A DNA stretch of 64,000 bases, from the NCBI GenBank assembly GCA_945878845.1, contig CAMCUB010000006.1:1-64000 (forward strand), given 5' to 3'. Of this stretch, positions 50,055 through 58,906 are shown piece by piece; position 1 is the stretch's first letter; the number at the start of each line of letters is the position of its first letter. The notes under the pieces are model-generated. The model was not told the DNA's origin. It was given only the letters and a program-made list of their open reading frames with translations, and searched no databases. The position numbers and the translations under genes were made by a program. Source of the DNA: Erythrobacter sanguineus (GTDB lineage Bacteria > Pseudomonadota > Alphaproteobacteria > Sphingomonadales > Sphingomonadaceae).

Positions 50055-50981
50055 TCAGCGCGCCTTCCTGAGGTGTGCTGCCGCAAAATCCGCCACACGT
50101 TCCACATTGGCGTCGCCGACGAACACCGGTGACCAGAAGCTGTTGTCGCCGTGAGACGCGCCCTCGAACAGGTCGACTTCGACCGGCACGCCGACCTTCT
50201 TCAACGCCGCCGCGAGTATCTTGGTCTGCCCGACCGGGACCAGGCAATCCTCGCTGCCCACCTGGAGCAGGAACGGCGGGTCCGCAGCGTCGATATAAGT
50301 GATCGGATTGGCGGCCTTGGCCTTGTCCGGCACGGTCGCAATCGGGGCGCCGAGATATTGGGACTCGAAGGAACTGGCCACCCCGTGATCGGCCGTGCAG
50401 CCCTGTTCGCGCGCCTGCGGGTCCATCAGCAGGAAATCATGCGGCCCGAACCAGTCGATCACCGCGTTCACCCGGGCAGAGACGCCGGGGTTGCCGAGCG
50501 CGGGGTTGTCGAAGTCCTGCGTGTTGCCGGTCGTCCCGATCATCGCGGCAAGGTTGCCGCCCGCCGATTGCCCGAAGGCGACAAAGCGCGCAGGGTCAAC
50601 GCGATAGCGCGCGGCATTGGCGCGCAGGAAGCGGACTGAGGCCTTGGCATCCTCGATCGCGGCGGGAAAACGCGCTTCGGGCGAGAGTCGGTAGTTGATC
50701 GTCGCAACCGCGATCCCGCGCGCCCGGAGCGCTTCGAGGATCTCAGGGGAGAGCATCCCCTTGTCGCCCTTGTAAAACCCGCCGCGGTGGATGTTGATCA
50801 CCAGCGGGAAGGGGCCCGGGCCATCGGGCAGATAGAGATCGAACTTCTGGCTCGCCGAGAGTGGCGCATAGGCGACCTCGGCGTGGTCAGGCGTGGGCAG
50901 CGTGGGCGAGCAGGTCGTCAGCGCCACCATCACCGGCAGTGCGGCAGCTGCGGCGAGGAGCGCCGGTCTTGTGATACGCAT
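50055..50981 (-). CDS. Alpha/beta-hydrolase fold protein, BD-FAE-like, exported
   Basis: A 308-residue protein with a signal peptide ending in ALTTC, a weak lipobox. The nucleophile elbow is GQSAGG. The oxyanion loop reads NIHRGGFYKG, where HGGG/HGGC is usual. A catalytic aspartate/His are suggested by SEDCLVP and GASHGDNSFW. It may act on sugar acyl esters or peptides. ATG 50981. Minus-strand neighbour of a YbjN gene. Confidence 0.85.
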   Translation of the reverse strand: MRITRPALLAAAAALPVMVALTTCSPTLPTPDHAEVAYAPLSASQKFDLYLPDGPGPFPLVINIHRGGFYKGDKGMLSPEILEALRARGIAVATINYRLSPEARFPAAIEDAKASVRFLRANAARYRVDPARFVAFGQSAGGNLAAMIGTTGNTQDFDNPALGNPGVSARVNAVIDWFGPHDFLLMDPQAREQGCTADHGVASSFESQYLGAPIATVPDKAKAANPITYIDAADPPFLLQVGSEDCLVPVGQTKILAAALKKVGVPVEVDLFEGASHGDNSFWSPVFVGDANVERVADFAAAHLRKAR

Positions 50982-51037
50982 GGGCAGCTTCCGGTCTGGG
51001 GGTGCGGCGCCGGGCTGTCCGGCGCCGCCGCCACCGA

Positions 51038-51523
51038 TCACTCCTCGCCGTAGAGGTAGCCGAAGAAGTCCGAGACCGAGGCGAACCACAGGCCGATCTG
51101 GTTCGAATAATTCGAGCGGGTGATGCCGCCGTCAGCGATGATGTACATCCGGACCGAGATCGTGCCGTCCTCATCGAGATAGGCGCGGCCGAAATTTTCC
51201 TTGTAGTTGTAGGTGTTGATCGCCTCGATCACCTGCTCGCGGGTGCGGCCCTCGGGCTCGAAGGTGGCGAGCATCGAGGAGCCGAGGCACTTGGTCTTGG
51301 CGACATTGTCCTCGCAAGCGAGCAACAGCGCATCGGCGATCACGCCGCCGTCGAACTCGAAATCGATCCGCTCGGCCTTGGGGTCCGTGGTGGTGATCGT
51401 GGCACCCGCCTCAACCAGCGCGCGTTCGAAATCGGCGCGGGTGAAATGCTGGATGCTCTGCGCCTGCGCGCTGGTGGTGGTGAAAGCCAGAGCGGCGGCG
51501 GCAGCAAGAATGGTCCAGCGCAT
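51038..51523 (-). CDS. YbjN domain-containing exported protein
   Basis: A 161-residue protein with a signal peptide (ILAAAAALAFTTTSAQAQ). The mature part resembles the YbjN (type III secretion chaperone-like) sensor fold: FTRADFERALVEAGATI, INTYNYKENFGRAYLDEDG and a C-terminal SDFFGYL. Function not assigned. A Cys pair (about 72 and 79) may be structural. ATG 51523. Confidence 0.8.
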   Translation of the reverse strand: MRWTILAAAAALAFTTTSAQAQSIQHFTRADFERALVEAGATITTTDPKAERIDFEFDGGVIADALLLACEDNVAKTKCLGSSMLATFEPEGRTREQVIEAINTYNYKENFGRAYLDEDGTISVRMYIIADGGITRSNYSNQIGLWFASVSDFFGYLYGEE

Positions 51524-51562
51524 GTTTCCCCCTTTGTTGTCGCGTGGTTGCTTTGAAGCGTA

Positions 51563-52660
51563 TCACAGCAGCGACAATTGACCATCCCTTTGTGGGGGTC
51601 GGAAACGCGAGCAATCGAGTTCGAAGCGGGCGCGTTCCTGGCCTTGGCCAATCCCGGCCTTGCGGCACGCGAGCCGGAAGCGTGCCCGGAACAGATCGGC
51701 CCACACGCCTTGCGGGTTGAAGCGGCTGTGGAAGTTCGGATCATTGTCGCGCCCGCCTCGCATGTCCCTGACAATGCTCATGACTTTGCCTGCGCGCTCG
51801 GGGTAGTGGACGCTGAGCCATTCACGGAACAGCGGCGCGACTTCATGGGGGAGGCGCAGCGGAATCCAGCCGACGCTGCGCACCCCAAGCTCGGCCGCGC
51901 GGGCGATGATGCCTTCCATGAATTCATCGGTGAGCGCCGGAATGACGGGCGAGAGCGAGCAATGCACCGGCACGCCCAGTTCAACAAGTTTGCCAAGCGC
52001 AATCAATCGCTTGGACGGCGCAGCGCAGCGCGGTTCCAGCTTCCCCGAAAGCACCGGATCGAGCGTCGTCACCGACAGCGACACCGCGACCAGCCTTTCG
52101 CGGGCCATCTCTGCGAGCAGCTCGGCGTCCCACAGCACCCTGTCGGACTTGGTGGTGATGGTAACGGGGTGGCGCGTCTCGAGACAGACTTCGAGGATCT
52201 GGCGGGTGATGCGGTAATCGCGCTCGATCGGCTGATAGGGATCGGTGTTGGTGCCGAGCGCGATCGGGCGGGGCTGGTAGCCCTTCTTCGCCAGCGTCGC
52301 CCGGAGCAGCGCCGCGGCCTCGGGCTTGGCGAAGAGCCTAGTCTCGAAATCGAGGCCCGGCGAGAGATCGTGATAGGCGTGGGTCGGGCGGGCGAAGCAA
52401 TAGACGCAGCCATGCTCGCACCCGCGATAGGAGTTGACCGAGCGGTCGAAGGGGACGTCGGGCGACTGGTTGAAGGTGAGGATCGACTTGGGCCGCTCCT
52501 CGGTCACCGTGGTGCGCAAGCGGACCGGAGGGCCGACAAGGGACAGTACGTGGTCAAGCCAGTCGCCGTCCACCTCGCGCTCCGCCAGCCCGAAGCGGGT
52601 GGGAACCGCCCCCGATTGCGCCCCGCGCCCTTTTAGCCCCGAATGTTTCACGTGGAACAT
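51563..52660 (-). CDS. PA0069 family radical SAM protein
   Basis: A 365-residue radical SAM enzyme. The 4Fe-4S motif is C81-EHG-C85-VY-C88 (CxxxCxxC), with NTDPYQPIE and the SVTTLDP segments afterwards. The group is related to DNA photoproduct lyase but its reaction is unknown. The start ATG 52660 lies in a parS site: the first residues MFHVKH are encoded by it. The start has no strong ribosome site. Confidence 0.9.
   Translation of the reverse strand: MFHVKHSGLKGRGAQSGAVPTRFGLAEREVDGDWLDHVLSLVGPPVRLRTTVTEERPKSILTFNQSPDVPFDRSVNSYRGCEHGCVYCFARPTHAYHDLSPGLDFETRLFAKPEAAALLRATLAKKGYQPRPIALGTNTDPYQPIERDYRITRQILEVCLETRHPVTITTKSDRVLWDAELLAEMARERLVAVSLSVTTLDPVLSGKLEPRCAAPSKRLIALGKLVELGVPVHCSLSPVIPALTDEFMEGIIARAAELGVRSVGWIPLRLPHEVAPLFREWLSVHYPERAGKVMSIVRDMRGGRDNDPNFHSRFNPQGVWADLFRARFRLACRKAGIGQGQERARFELDCSRFRPPQRDGQLSLL
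52644..52659. promoter_or_regulatory. parS-type ParB-binding site
   Basis: The minus strand reads TGTTCCACGTGAAACA, a perfect match to the conserved bacterial parS consensus TGTTNCACGTGAAACA. ParB nucleates here and guides origin segregation and SMC loading. Such sites usually cluster near oriC. It overlaps the start of the radical SAM gene, whose first codons MFHVKH it encodes. Confidence 0.85.
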
Positions 52661-52701
52661 TTACGGAACATTGGCGCGTTCCGCAAGTCCCGCCGGGCGG
52701 A

Positions 52702-53232
52702 TCAGACCTCTTTGAGGCGCGGCATCAGTTCGACGAAATTGCAGGGCCGGTTGCGGCTGTCGAGTTGCTCGGCGAGGATCCCGTCCCACCCGTCCTTGAC
52801 CGCCCCGTTCGAGCCGGGAAGCGCGAAGATATAGGTCCCGCGCGCCACCACCGCGAGCGCGCGGCTTTGCACGGTGCTGGTGCCGATGGTCTTGAAGCTG
52901 AGCCAGCGGAACAATTCGCCAAAGCCCGGAATCTCGCGCGCGCCTTTGACCAGGCTGAGCGCTTCGGGGGTGACATCGCGGCCCGTAAGACCTGTGCCGC
53001 CGGTGGAGACCACCGCATCGATGGCAGGGTCGTCGATCCATGCCTCGAACTGCGCGGCGAGAAGCGCGGCGTCGTCCTTGACGATCAGCCTCGCCGCCAG
53101 ATGGTGCCCCGCACCCGTGACGCGCCCGGCGAGGATATCGCCCGAGGTGTCGGTCTCCGGCGTGCGTGTGTCAGAAACGGTGAGAACAGCGATATTTATC
53201 GGCTTGAAAACCTTGGTCTCGTCAATCGCCAC
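52702..53232 (-). CDS. moaB: Molybdenum cofactor biosynthesis protein MoaB
   Basis: A 176-residue MogA/MoaB-family protein for molybdopterin adenylylation. It has the NIAVLTVSDTR start and the STGGTGLTGRDVTPEA motif, and the FRWLSFKTIGTS and FALPGSNGAVKDGWD segments. Full length. ATG 53232; its end lies about 40 bases from the radical SAM gene on the same strand. Other moa genes are not in the window. Confidence 0.92.
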   Translation of the reverse strand: MAIDETKVFKPINIAVLTVSDTRTPETDTSGDILAGRVTGAGHHLAARLIVKDDAALLAAQFEAWIDDPAIDAVVSTGGTGLTGRDVTPEALSLVKGAREIPGFGELFRWLSFKTIGTSTVQSRALAVVARGTYIFALPGSNGAVKDGWDGILAEQLDSRNRPCNFVELMPRLKEV

Positions 53233-53244
53233 GCGCGCGCTCCT

Positions 53245-55017
53245 CTACCGCTCCCGACTTGCGGAACGGGTGGTAGCAGCTTGCGGAAACTCGGGCCAGC
53301 GCCCTTGCGTCAGCGCGCGGCGGCTGGCGGACTGCACGCCTGCTGTGCGCTCGTACATCCAGTAGTTCCGCATCACGATCGCGACATAGCCGCGGGTCTC
53401 CCAATAGGGGATCGATTCCATCCACAGCAGCGGATCGCCCTGATCGTTGATCTCGGTATTCCAGCGCCCCACCGGCTTGAGGCCCGCGTTATAGGCGGCC
53501 ATGATCTTGGGGAGCGCCCCGCCGGTCGCGGGATCATCCCGCAGCATTTCAAGGTGGCGCTGGCCATAGGCGAGATTGACCTGCGGGTCGTTCAGATCCT
53601 CGTAGGAGGCTCCGAGGTTCAACCGCCCCGCATGGTCGCGCGCGGTCCCCGGCATGATCTGCATGAGGCCGCGCGCATTGGCGGGGCTCACCGCCGCCGC
53701 GCGGAAATTCGATTCCTGCAGCGCGTGGGCAAAGGCCAGCGCCGGATCGACCTGCCAACCGCCCACGGGCTGCCAATAGGCGACCGGGAAGCGCAAGGCG
53801 GGATCGCTGCTCATACCGTAGGGTGCGTTCTGCGCCATGAACAGCTGGGTCGAGGGCAGGCCAAGCTCGCGCGCGAGCCGGGCGAGTGCGGCGTATTGGT
53901 AGGCGGGGCCGATCTTCGCTTCGTAGCGCAGCACCTCATCGGCAAGCGAAGGGCGGCCGATCTCGATCAGCGCGGCGGCGACGCGGACATTGGGGCGCTG
54001 CTGGAGCTGGCTCCAGTCCTCGCGGCTGAGCGCTGCGGGCGCGGCGTGCTGCGGCAGTTCCACCCCGAGCTGGTCGGCGGCGAGCATGCCATAGAGCGTC
54101 TCGTCCATCTGCGCTGCGGCGTTGAGGTGCTGCTGCGCTTGCCCCGGCTCGCGGCAGCGCACCGCCGCGCGGCTTGCCCAGTAATGCCCGGCTGCGGCCA
54201 GTTCGACATTGGAGGCACGTTCCGAGACGCGCGCAAAGGCCTCGCCCGCCAGCTGGCAATAGCCCATGCGCCAGGCGGCAAGCCCCTCGACCCACGCGCC
54301 TTCGGGCACCCATTCGCCGGTGCCCTCGACCACGGTGCGCGCCAGTTCCAGCGCGGCACTGTCCTGATTCTCGATATAGTAGCTCCACGCCACCCGCTGG
54401 CGCCATTCGGCGCGCGCGTCGCCCGAGAGCAGCGGATCGATCTCGGCGAGCAGGCGCTGCGCCTCGACCGGGTTGTCGGCCTTGATCGCGGCGAGGATCG
54501 CGCTCGCGCTGGCAGACGGCATGGAGCCGTCGCTCACCGGGCGCGGCAGGATGCGCTTGGGCGCATAGGGCTGGCGCGCGAAGCCTTGCCCTGCGGGCAG
54601 CGCGGGAAGCTCGGTCAGCCCGCGCTTGGCGCCCATCTTCACGAGCTGTTCGGCCTGGGGCAGATCGGTGCCTGCGGCGAACCACCGCGCGATCTGGTCG
54701 GCCGAGACCTTGGGGCTTTTGGCGTGAGTGTAATATTCGGCGAGCGCAGCTTGGGTCAGCACGCCGCCGGGCAGCTGGGCGATCAGGCTTTCGACCTGCG
54801 GCCATTGCTCGGCATCGATCGCGGCGAAGAGCTGGCGATAGGTGTTGCGCTCCTCGGGGGAGAGCACTGCGGTCAGCGCGCGCTCGCCCGGAGTCGCACC
54901 ATTCCAGCGCGCCACCAGATCGCCCGCCTGTGCGGCAGCGGGGGCATGGACGCCCACGCTCGCCAGCACCATCGCCGCCAGCGCCACTCCCGAGCGCTTT
55001 AGTGTGCTGCCGACCAT
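53245..55017 (-). CDS. Soluble lytic murein transglycosylase
   Basis: A 590-residue periplasmic enzyme that cleaves peptidoglycan to form 1,6-anhydro ends. The signal peptide (VALAAMVLASVGVHAPAAAQ) is followed by a superhelical alpha domain (about residues 30-415) and an SLT domain with Glu435 (ALQESNFRAAAVS), ANARGLMQIMPGTA and AYNAGLKPVGRW. ATG 55017 was chosen since GGAG lies 9 bases upstream (ATG 55026 leaves no room). It overlaps the previous gene end by 19 bases. Confidence 0.93.
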   Translation of the reverse strand: MVGSTLKRSGVALAAMVLASVGVHAPAAAQAGDLVARWNGATPGERALTAVLSPEERNTYRQLFAAIDAEQWPQVESLIAQLPGGVLTQAALAEYYTHAKSPKVSADQIARWFAAGTDLPQAEQLVKMGAKRGLTELPALPAGQGFARQPYAPKRILPRPVSDGSMPSASASAILAAIKADNPVEAQRLLAEIDPLLSGDARAEWRQRVAWSYYIENQDSAALELARTVVEGTGEWVPEGAWVEGLAAWRMGYCQLAGEAFARVSERASNVELAAAGHYWASRAAVRCREPGQAQQHLNAAAQMDETLYGMLAADQLGVELPQHAAPAALSREDWSQLQQRPNVRVAAALIEIGRPSLADEVLRYEAKIGPAYQYAALARLARELGLPSTQLFMAQNAPYGMSSDPALRFPVAYWQPVGGWQVDPALAFAHALQESNFRAAAVSPANARGLMQIMPGTARDHAGRLNLGASYEDLNDPQVNLAYGQRHLEMLRDDPATGGALPKIMAAYNAGLKPVGRWNTEINDQGDPLLWMESIPYWETRGYVAIVMRNYWMYERTAGVQSASRRALTQGRWPEFPQAATTRSASRER

Positions 55018-55820
55018 TCCATCCATCTCCGCCAGAACCGGGCCTTGAGCCGGGGCATGTCCATCAGGGCATCGAGCGCTTCGCTCGACAGAACCGGGAC
55101 CTTGCCCGCAATGTAGTTGATTTCACGTAAAGGCTGTTCACCGGAACCCGCTGGCGCGGCGCCCAGCATCGGCCCCAAGGCGTTGCCGAAGGCGATCAGG
55201 CGGGCCGGTGCGACCAGCTTCACATGATGCGCCGTCACCGCGTCGAGGCCGCCCGCTGCCAGAGCGGGAAGATCGGCCATCGGAGCATGGGCGGGGAGCG
55301 CGGCGGCGATATAGACCGCGCTTTCCTCGAGGCCCATTGCGGCAAGGATATTGGCGAGCAGGCGCCCTTGCGGTCCATCGAGCAGCCGCTCGCGGTCATC
55401 GGCCTCGGGCTGTGCGACCAGCACCATCAGCGCCGCGCCCGCTTCTCCGCGCGCAGGGATGCGCGGGAAGCCGTGAGAGGGCGAAAGCTCGGCGGTCTCC
55501 ATCCACCAATGGCGGAATGCGGCAAGATCACCCGGGGGCGAATCGCCCAGCCAGTCGCGGCGCAGGGAGGCTGCGGGTTCGGGCGCGGCGGACGCAGGCG
55601 CGGCTCGGCGCGCAACAATATCTTGGCGATCCGAAACCGCGGCATTGGCCCCGCCGCGGCTGGCCGGAACGCCCTCAACCGCAGCCGCCCCGGGAGCGCT
55701 ACGCGGATCGGCCAGCCACGTCGTAGCGTCATCGGCAAAGTCGCAGTCGACCCCGGCCAGGTTCCACCAGGCCAGCGCCGCTTCGAATTCATGCGCAAGA
55801 GAAGGGGCGAGCGGGCTCAT
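54999..55820 (-). CDS. Uracil-DNA-glycosylase-superfamily-like protein, degenerate
   Basis: A 273-residue protein with a C-terminal UDG-like fold (ALMVLVAQPEADDRERLLDGPQGRLLANILAAMG region split as LMVLVAQPEADDRERL and GPQGRLLANILAAMG). It has only one Cys, whereas family 4/5 enzymes bind 4Fe-4S with four, and the GExPG/D motif 1 is replaced by AQPEADD. The first 90 residues are low in conservation. Activity is uncertain. Start ATG 55820; overlaps the transglycosylase gene. Confidence 0.65.
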   Translation of the reverse strand: MSPLAPSLAHEFEAALAWWNLAGVDCDFADDATTWLADPRSAPGAAAVEGVPASRGGANAAVSDRQDIVARRAAPASAAPEPAASLRRDWLGDSPPGDLAAFRHWWMETAELSPSHGFPRIPARGEAGAALMVLVAQPEADDRERLLDGPQGRLLANILAAMGLEESAVYIAAALPAHAPMADLPALAAGGLDAVTAHHVKLVAPARLIAFGNALGPMLGAAPAGSGEQPLREINYIAGKVPVLSSEALDALMDMPRLKARFWRRWMEWSAAH

Positions 55821-55946
55821 CAGGGGGTCATGCTATCCATCGCGGGTCTTGACTGTGTGCCGAGCGCTTAGCAAGTGGACGGGCAAGGCATATCGCCAGA
55901 CTGTGGCCGCCGCGCGGTCAAAACCAACAAGGATCAGGAAAGCCCG

Positions 55947-57596
55947 ATGGTCGAACGTGAATCAATGCCCTGCGATGTGGTGATCGTCGGCGGCGGTCCA
56001 GCGGGGCTCTCCGCGGCGATCCGGCTGAAGCAGATCAATGCCGAGCTTGAAGTGATCGTGCTCGAGAAGGGCTCGGAGATCGGCGCGCACATCCTGTCGG
56101 GCGCGGTGGTCGATCCCAAGGCTTTGGACGAGTTGCTGCCCGAATGGCGCGACCAAGGGTGTCCGATGGCCGAGACCCCGGTGACCGACAACTGGCACTG
56201 GGTGCTCTCGAAGGGGGGCAAGACCTCGCTCCCCCACGCGATCATGCCCCCGCTGATGAGCAACCACGGCTGCTACACCGGCAGCCTTGGCAACATGACC
56301 CGCTGGCTGGCCGAGCAGGCCGAGGGGCTGGGCGTGATGGTCTTCCCCGGCTTCCCCGCTGCGGACGTGATGATCGACGAAGACGGCCGCGTCGCCGGCG
56401 TCATCACGCAGGACATGGGCATTGCCGCCGATGGCAGCCACAAGGGCGACTACACTCCGGGCATGGAGATCCACGCCAAGTATACGCTCTTCGCTGAAGG
56501 CGCGCGCGGCAACCTGACCAAGCGCATGAAAGCGAAGTATGACCTTGAGGCGAATTGCCAGCCGCAGGTCTATGGCCTCGGCATCAAGGAATTGTGGGAC
56601 ATCGGTCCCAAGAAGCACAAGCCGGGCCGCGTGATCCATACGCAGGGCTGGCCGCTTTCGGAGAGCGATAGCTGGGGCGGGGGCTTCCTCTACCATCAGG
56701 CCAATGGTCAGGTGGCCTTGGGCTTTGTCACTGCGCTCGATTACAAGAACCCCTGGGTCTCGCCCTATCAGGAGTTCCAGCGCTGGAAGCAGCACCCGGC
56801 GATCCGCGAATATCTCGAAGGCGGCAAGCGCGTCAGCTACGGCGCGCGCGCAATCAACGAGGGCGGCTGGCAATCGGTCCCCAAGCTCGCCTTCCCCGGC
56901 GGCGCGCTGATCGGCTGCGCGGCGGGCTTCGTCAACGTGCCGCGCATCAAGGGCAGCCACACCGCGATGAAGAGCGGGATGCTGGCGGCCGAGAGCATCG
57001 CGGCAGCGATTGCGGCGGGCCACGAGAAGACCGAGCTGTCGGATTACGACGCGGCGGTCCGCTCCAGCTGGATCGCGACCGAGCTGAAGCTCGTCCAGAA
57101 CGCCGAGCCTGCCGTCGCCAAGTTCGGCGGCGATATCGGTACGCTCTTGGGCGGGATCGACATGTGGATGCGCACGCTCAAGATCGGCCTGCCGATCTCA
57201 ATGAAGCACCACAGCGACTACACCATGACCGGCCGCGCCGATCTCTACCCCAAGATCGATTACCCCAAGCCCGACGGCGTGATCACCTTCGACCGCCTCA
57301 CCAATGTCGCCTACAGCTACACCAACCACGCCGAGGATCAGCCGGTGCACCTGCAGGTCAGCGATCTGGAACTCCAGAAGGTGAGCGAGCTCGGCGTCTT
57401 TGGCGGTCCCTCCGCGCGTTACTGCCCGGCCGGGGTCTACGAGTGGTTGACCGACGAGAAGACCGGCGATCCCAAGTTCCAGATCAACTCGCAGAACTGC
57501 GTCCACTGCAAGACCTGCGACATCAAGGACCCCAACCAGAATATCAACTGGGTGACGCCTGAGGGTGGCGGCGGGCCGAATTATCCGAATATGTGA
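55947..57596 (+). CDS. Electron transfer flavoprotein-ubiquinone oxidoreductase
   Basis: A 549-residue membrane-associated flavoprotein that passes electrons from ETF (fatty-acid/amino-acid oxidation) to ubiquinone. It has the FAD loop GGGPAGL, EIGAHILSGAV, and the C-terminal 4Fe-4S cluster motif with NCVHCKTCD (plus the upstream RYCPAGVY Cys). Length matches the family. ATG 55947 has AGGAAAG upstream. Confidence 0.96.
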   Translation: MVERESMPCDVVIVGGGPAGLSAAIRLKQINAELEVIVLEKGSEIGAHILSGAVVDPKALDELLPEWRDQGCPMAETPVTDNWHWVLSKGGKTSLPHAIMPPLMSNHGCYTGSLGNMTRWLAEQAEGLGVMVFPGFPAADVMIDEDGRVAGVITQDMGIAADGSHKGDYTPGMEIHAKYTLFAEGARGNLTKRMKAKYDLEANCQPQVYGLGIKELWDIGPKKHKPGRVIHTQGWPLSESDSWGGGFLYHQANGQVALGFVTALDYKNPWVSPYQEFQRWKQHPAIREYLEGGKRVSYGARAINEGGWQSVPKLAFPGGALIGCAAGFVNVPRIKGSHTAMKSGMLAAESIAAAIAAGHEKTELSDYDAAVRSSWIATELKLVQNAEPAVAKFGGDIGTLLGGIDMWMRTLKIGLPISMKHHSDYTMTGRADLYPKIDYPKPDGVITFDRLTNVAYSYTNHAEDQPVHLQVSDLELQKVSELGVFGGPSARYCPAGVYEWLTDEKTGDPKFQINSQNCVHCKTCDIKDPNQNINWVTPEGGGGPNYPNM

Positions 57597-57609
57597 TTGA
57601 CCCTCCAAA

Positions 57610-58032
57610 GTGACCTTCGTGATCACTCCCCTTCCCCAAGGGCAAATTCACGCCTTGCGGGCAAGCTTTGCGGGCTTGCGCCAAAGTGCTGCCGAGACAG
57701 ATTTTCTGACGATGGAAGAAATCCAGTCGGCCTATGACGCCCAGCTCGCCAGTGGGAATATGGACGAGGAAAGTCTCCTGGCCCTTGGCGCCGCGTTCGG
57801 GGAGATGATTTGCGCACATGGCGACTTTGAGTGGGTGCACTTGTCGGATGACTATGGCTCCGGTCCGGCATTGGCGCCTGTCGGCTTCGACGTCGTTTGC
57901 AGTCCGATCGAGATGATTGAGAAGCGGCTGGAGGACGGTGAGGCGGTTGACCTTGTCGAGCTTTGCGCGGACACGGTTGCGACGATAGCGCGAGTTATCG
58001 AGGCTGGCGAAGCTGGTTCTCGAAGCTCATGA
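57610..58032 (+). CDS. Hypothetical protein, DUF3806-like
   Basis: A 140-residue protein starting at GTG 57610. The segment LALGAAFGEMICAHGDFEWVHLSDDYG is split here as LALGAAFGEMICAHGDFEW and VHLSDDYGSGPAL; it resembles DUF3806 proteins. No signal peptide or membrane helix. It follows the ETF-QO gene by 13 bases but the function is not linked. GTG has a GGACCC-free, weak upstream site. Confidence 0.65.
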   Translation: MTFVITPLPQGQIHALRASFAGLRQSAAETDFLTMEEIQSAYDAQLASGNMDEESLLALGAAFGEMICAHGDFEWVHLSDDYGSGPALAPVGFDVVCSPIEMIEKRLEDGEAVDLVELCADTVATIARVIEAGEAGSRSS

Positions 58033-58098
58033 TAGTGGCATATTTGGAATCCATCCGGCGCTATCGATGCGAGAACCCGAACATGTGGATCACCGGCC

Positions 58099-58899
58099 AT
58101 GCATGAGGCGGATTGGGAGCGAGCACAGCCAGCCGGTCTCGGCGCTTTCGGCCTCGACCGGCGGGGCTTTGCCGGGGCGGGCCTCGCCGCCTTCACCCTC
58201 GCGCTGCTCGGGAGGGAAGTATCGGCAGCCGCCCCGCAACAACGCATGCCGGCGCGCGACTGGATCGAGCGGCAGGGCGAATTGGCGCGCGCGCTCAAGG
58301 GCGGTCAGATCGCTCCGCTGCAATGGATGGCCGAAGCCGAGCGGCTGGCGAGCGAGATCGAGGTCGCCGAGCTGATGGCCGAAGTGAACAGGACGCAGGT
58401 CACGCAGCAGGCACTGCTGCCGACCAACGACCCGCGCAAGAGCAGCATCCGCTTCCTCGATGCAGACGGCGCGCCGCGCAAGCTCGGCTATGGCGCGGCG
58501 CTGTTCGCGTTCGAGCCGCACAATGTCATCACGCCCCACGGCCACCGCCACATGGTGTCGTCGCACCTCGTGGTGGAAGGGGCTTTCAGGGTCCGCAATT
58601 TCGACCGGCTGGAGGATGAGGAAGGGGCGATGATCATCCGCCCGACCCGCGACTATATCGCCGCGACCGGCCAGCTTTCGGCAATGACCCCGGACCGCGA
58701 CAACATCCACTGGTTCGTGCCCCGCGGCGGCCCGGCCATGACCTTCGATGTGATCATCTCCGGCATCGATCCCGGCGAGGCCGACTACGATATCGAAGCG
58801 ATCGATCCGCTCGGCGGCACCATGCTGGCTGATGGCAAGATCCGTGCGCCGAAAATCGCTTTCGAGGCGGCGTCCGACAAATACACGGCTGCGGTCTGA
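58099..58899 (+). CDS. Exported cupin-like protein of unknown function
   Basis: A 266-residue protein. The N-terminus has LDRRGFAGAGLAAFTLALLG, a possible Tat or Sec signal. The mature part is mostly beta with a cupin-like metal motif: ITPHGHRHMVSSHLVVEG (His cluster) and GAFRVRNFD. A predicted helical segment is in residues 45-110. Function unknown. ATG 58099; the next gene, ispE, starts 7 bases downstream, so it may be co-transcribed. Confidence 0.7.
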   Translation: MHEADWERAQPAGLGAFGLDRRGFAGAGLAAFTLALLGREVSAAAPQQRMPARDWIERQGELARALKGGQIAPLQWMAEAERLASEIEVAELMAEVNRTQVTQQALLPTNDPRKSSIRFLDADGAPRKLGYGAALFAFEPHNVITPHGHRHMVSSHLVVEGAFRVRNFDRLEDEEGAMIIRPTRDYIAATGQLSAMTPDRDNIHWFVPRGGPAMTFDVIISGIDPGEADYDIEAIDPLGGTMLADGKIRAPKIAFEAASDKYTAAV

Positions 58900-58906
58900 T
58901 ACTCGG

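Noticed and set aside
52643..52834. A short plus-strand reading beginning MFHVEH from the parS site
   Set aside because: The parS palindrome gives MFHV-type starts on both strands; this one continues into Arg/Ser-rich non-conserved residues opposite moaB.
52765..55002. Long plus-strand open frame (about 745 codons) opposite moaB and the lytic transglycosylase
   Set aside because: Shadow of two well-supported minus-strand genes.
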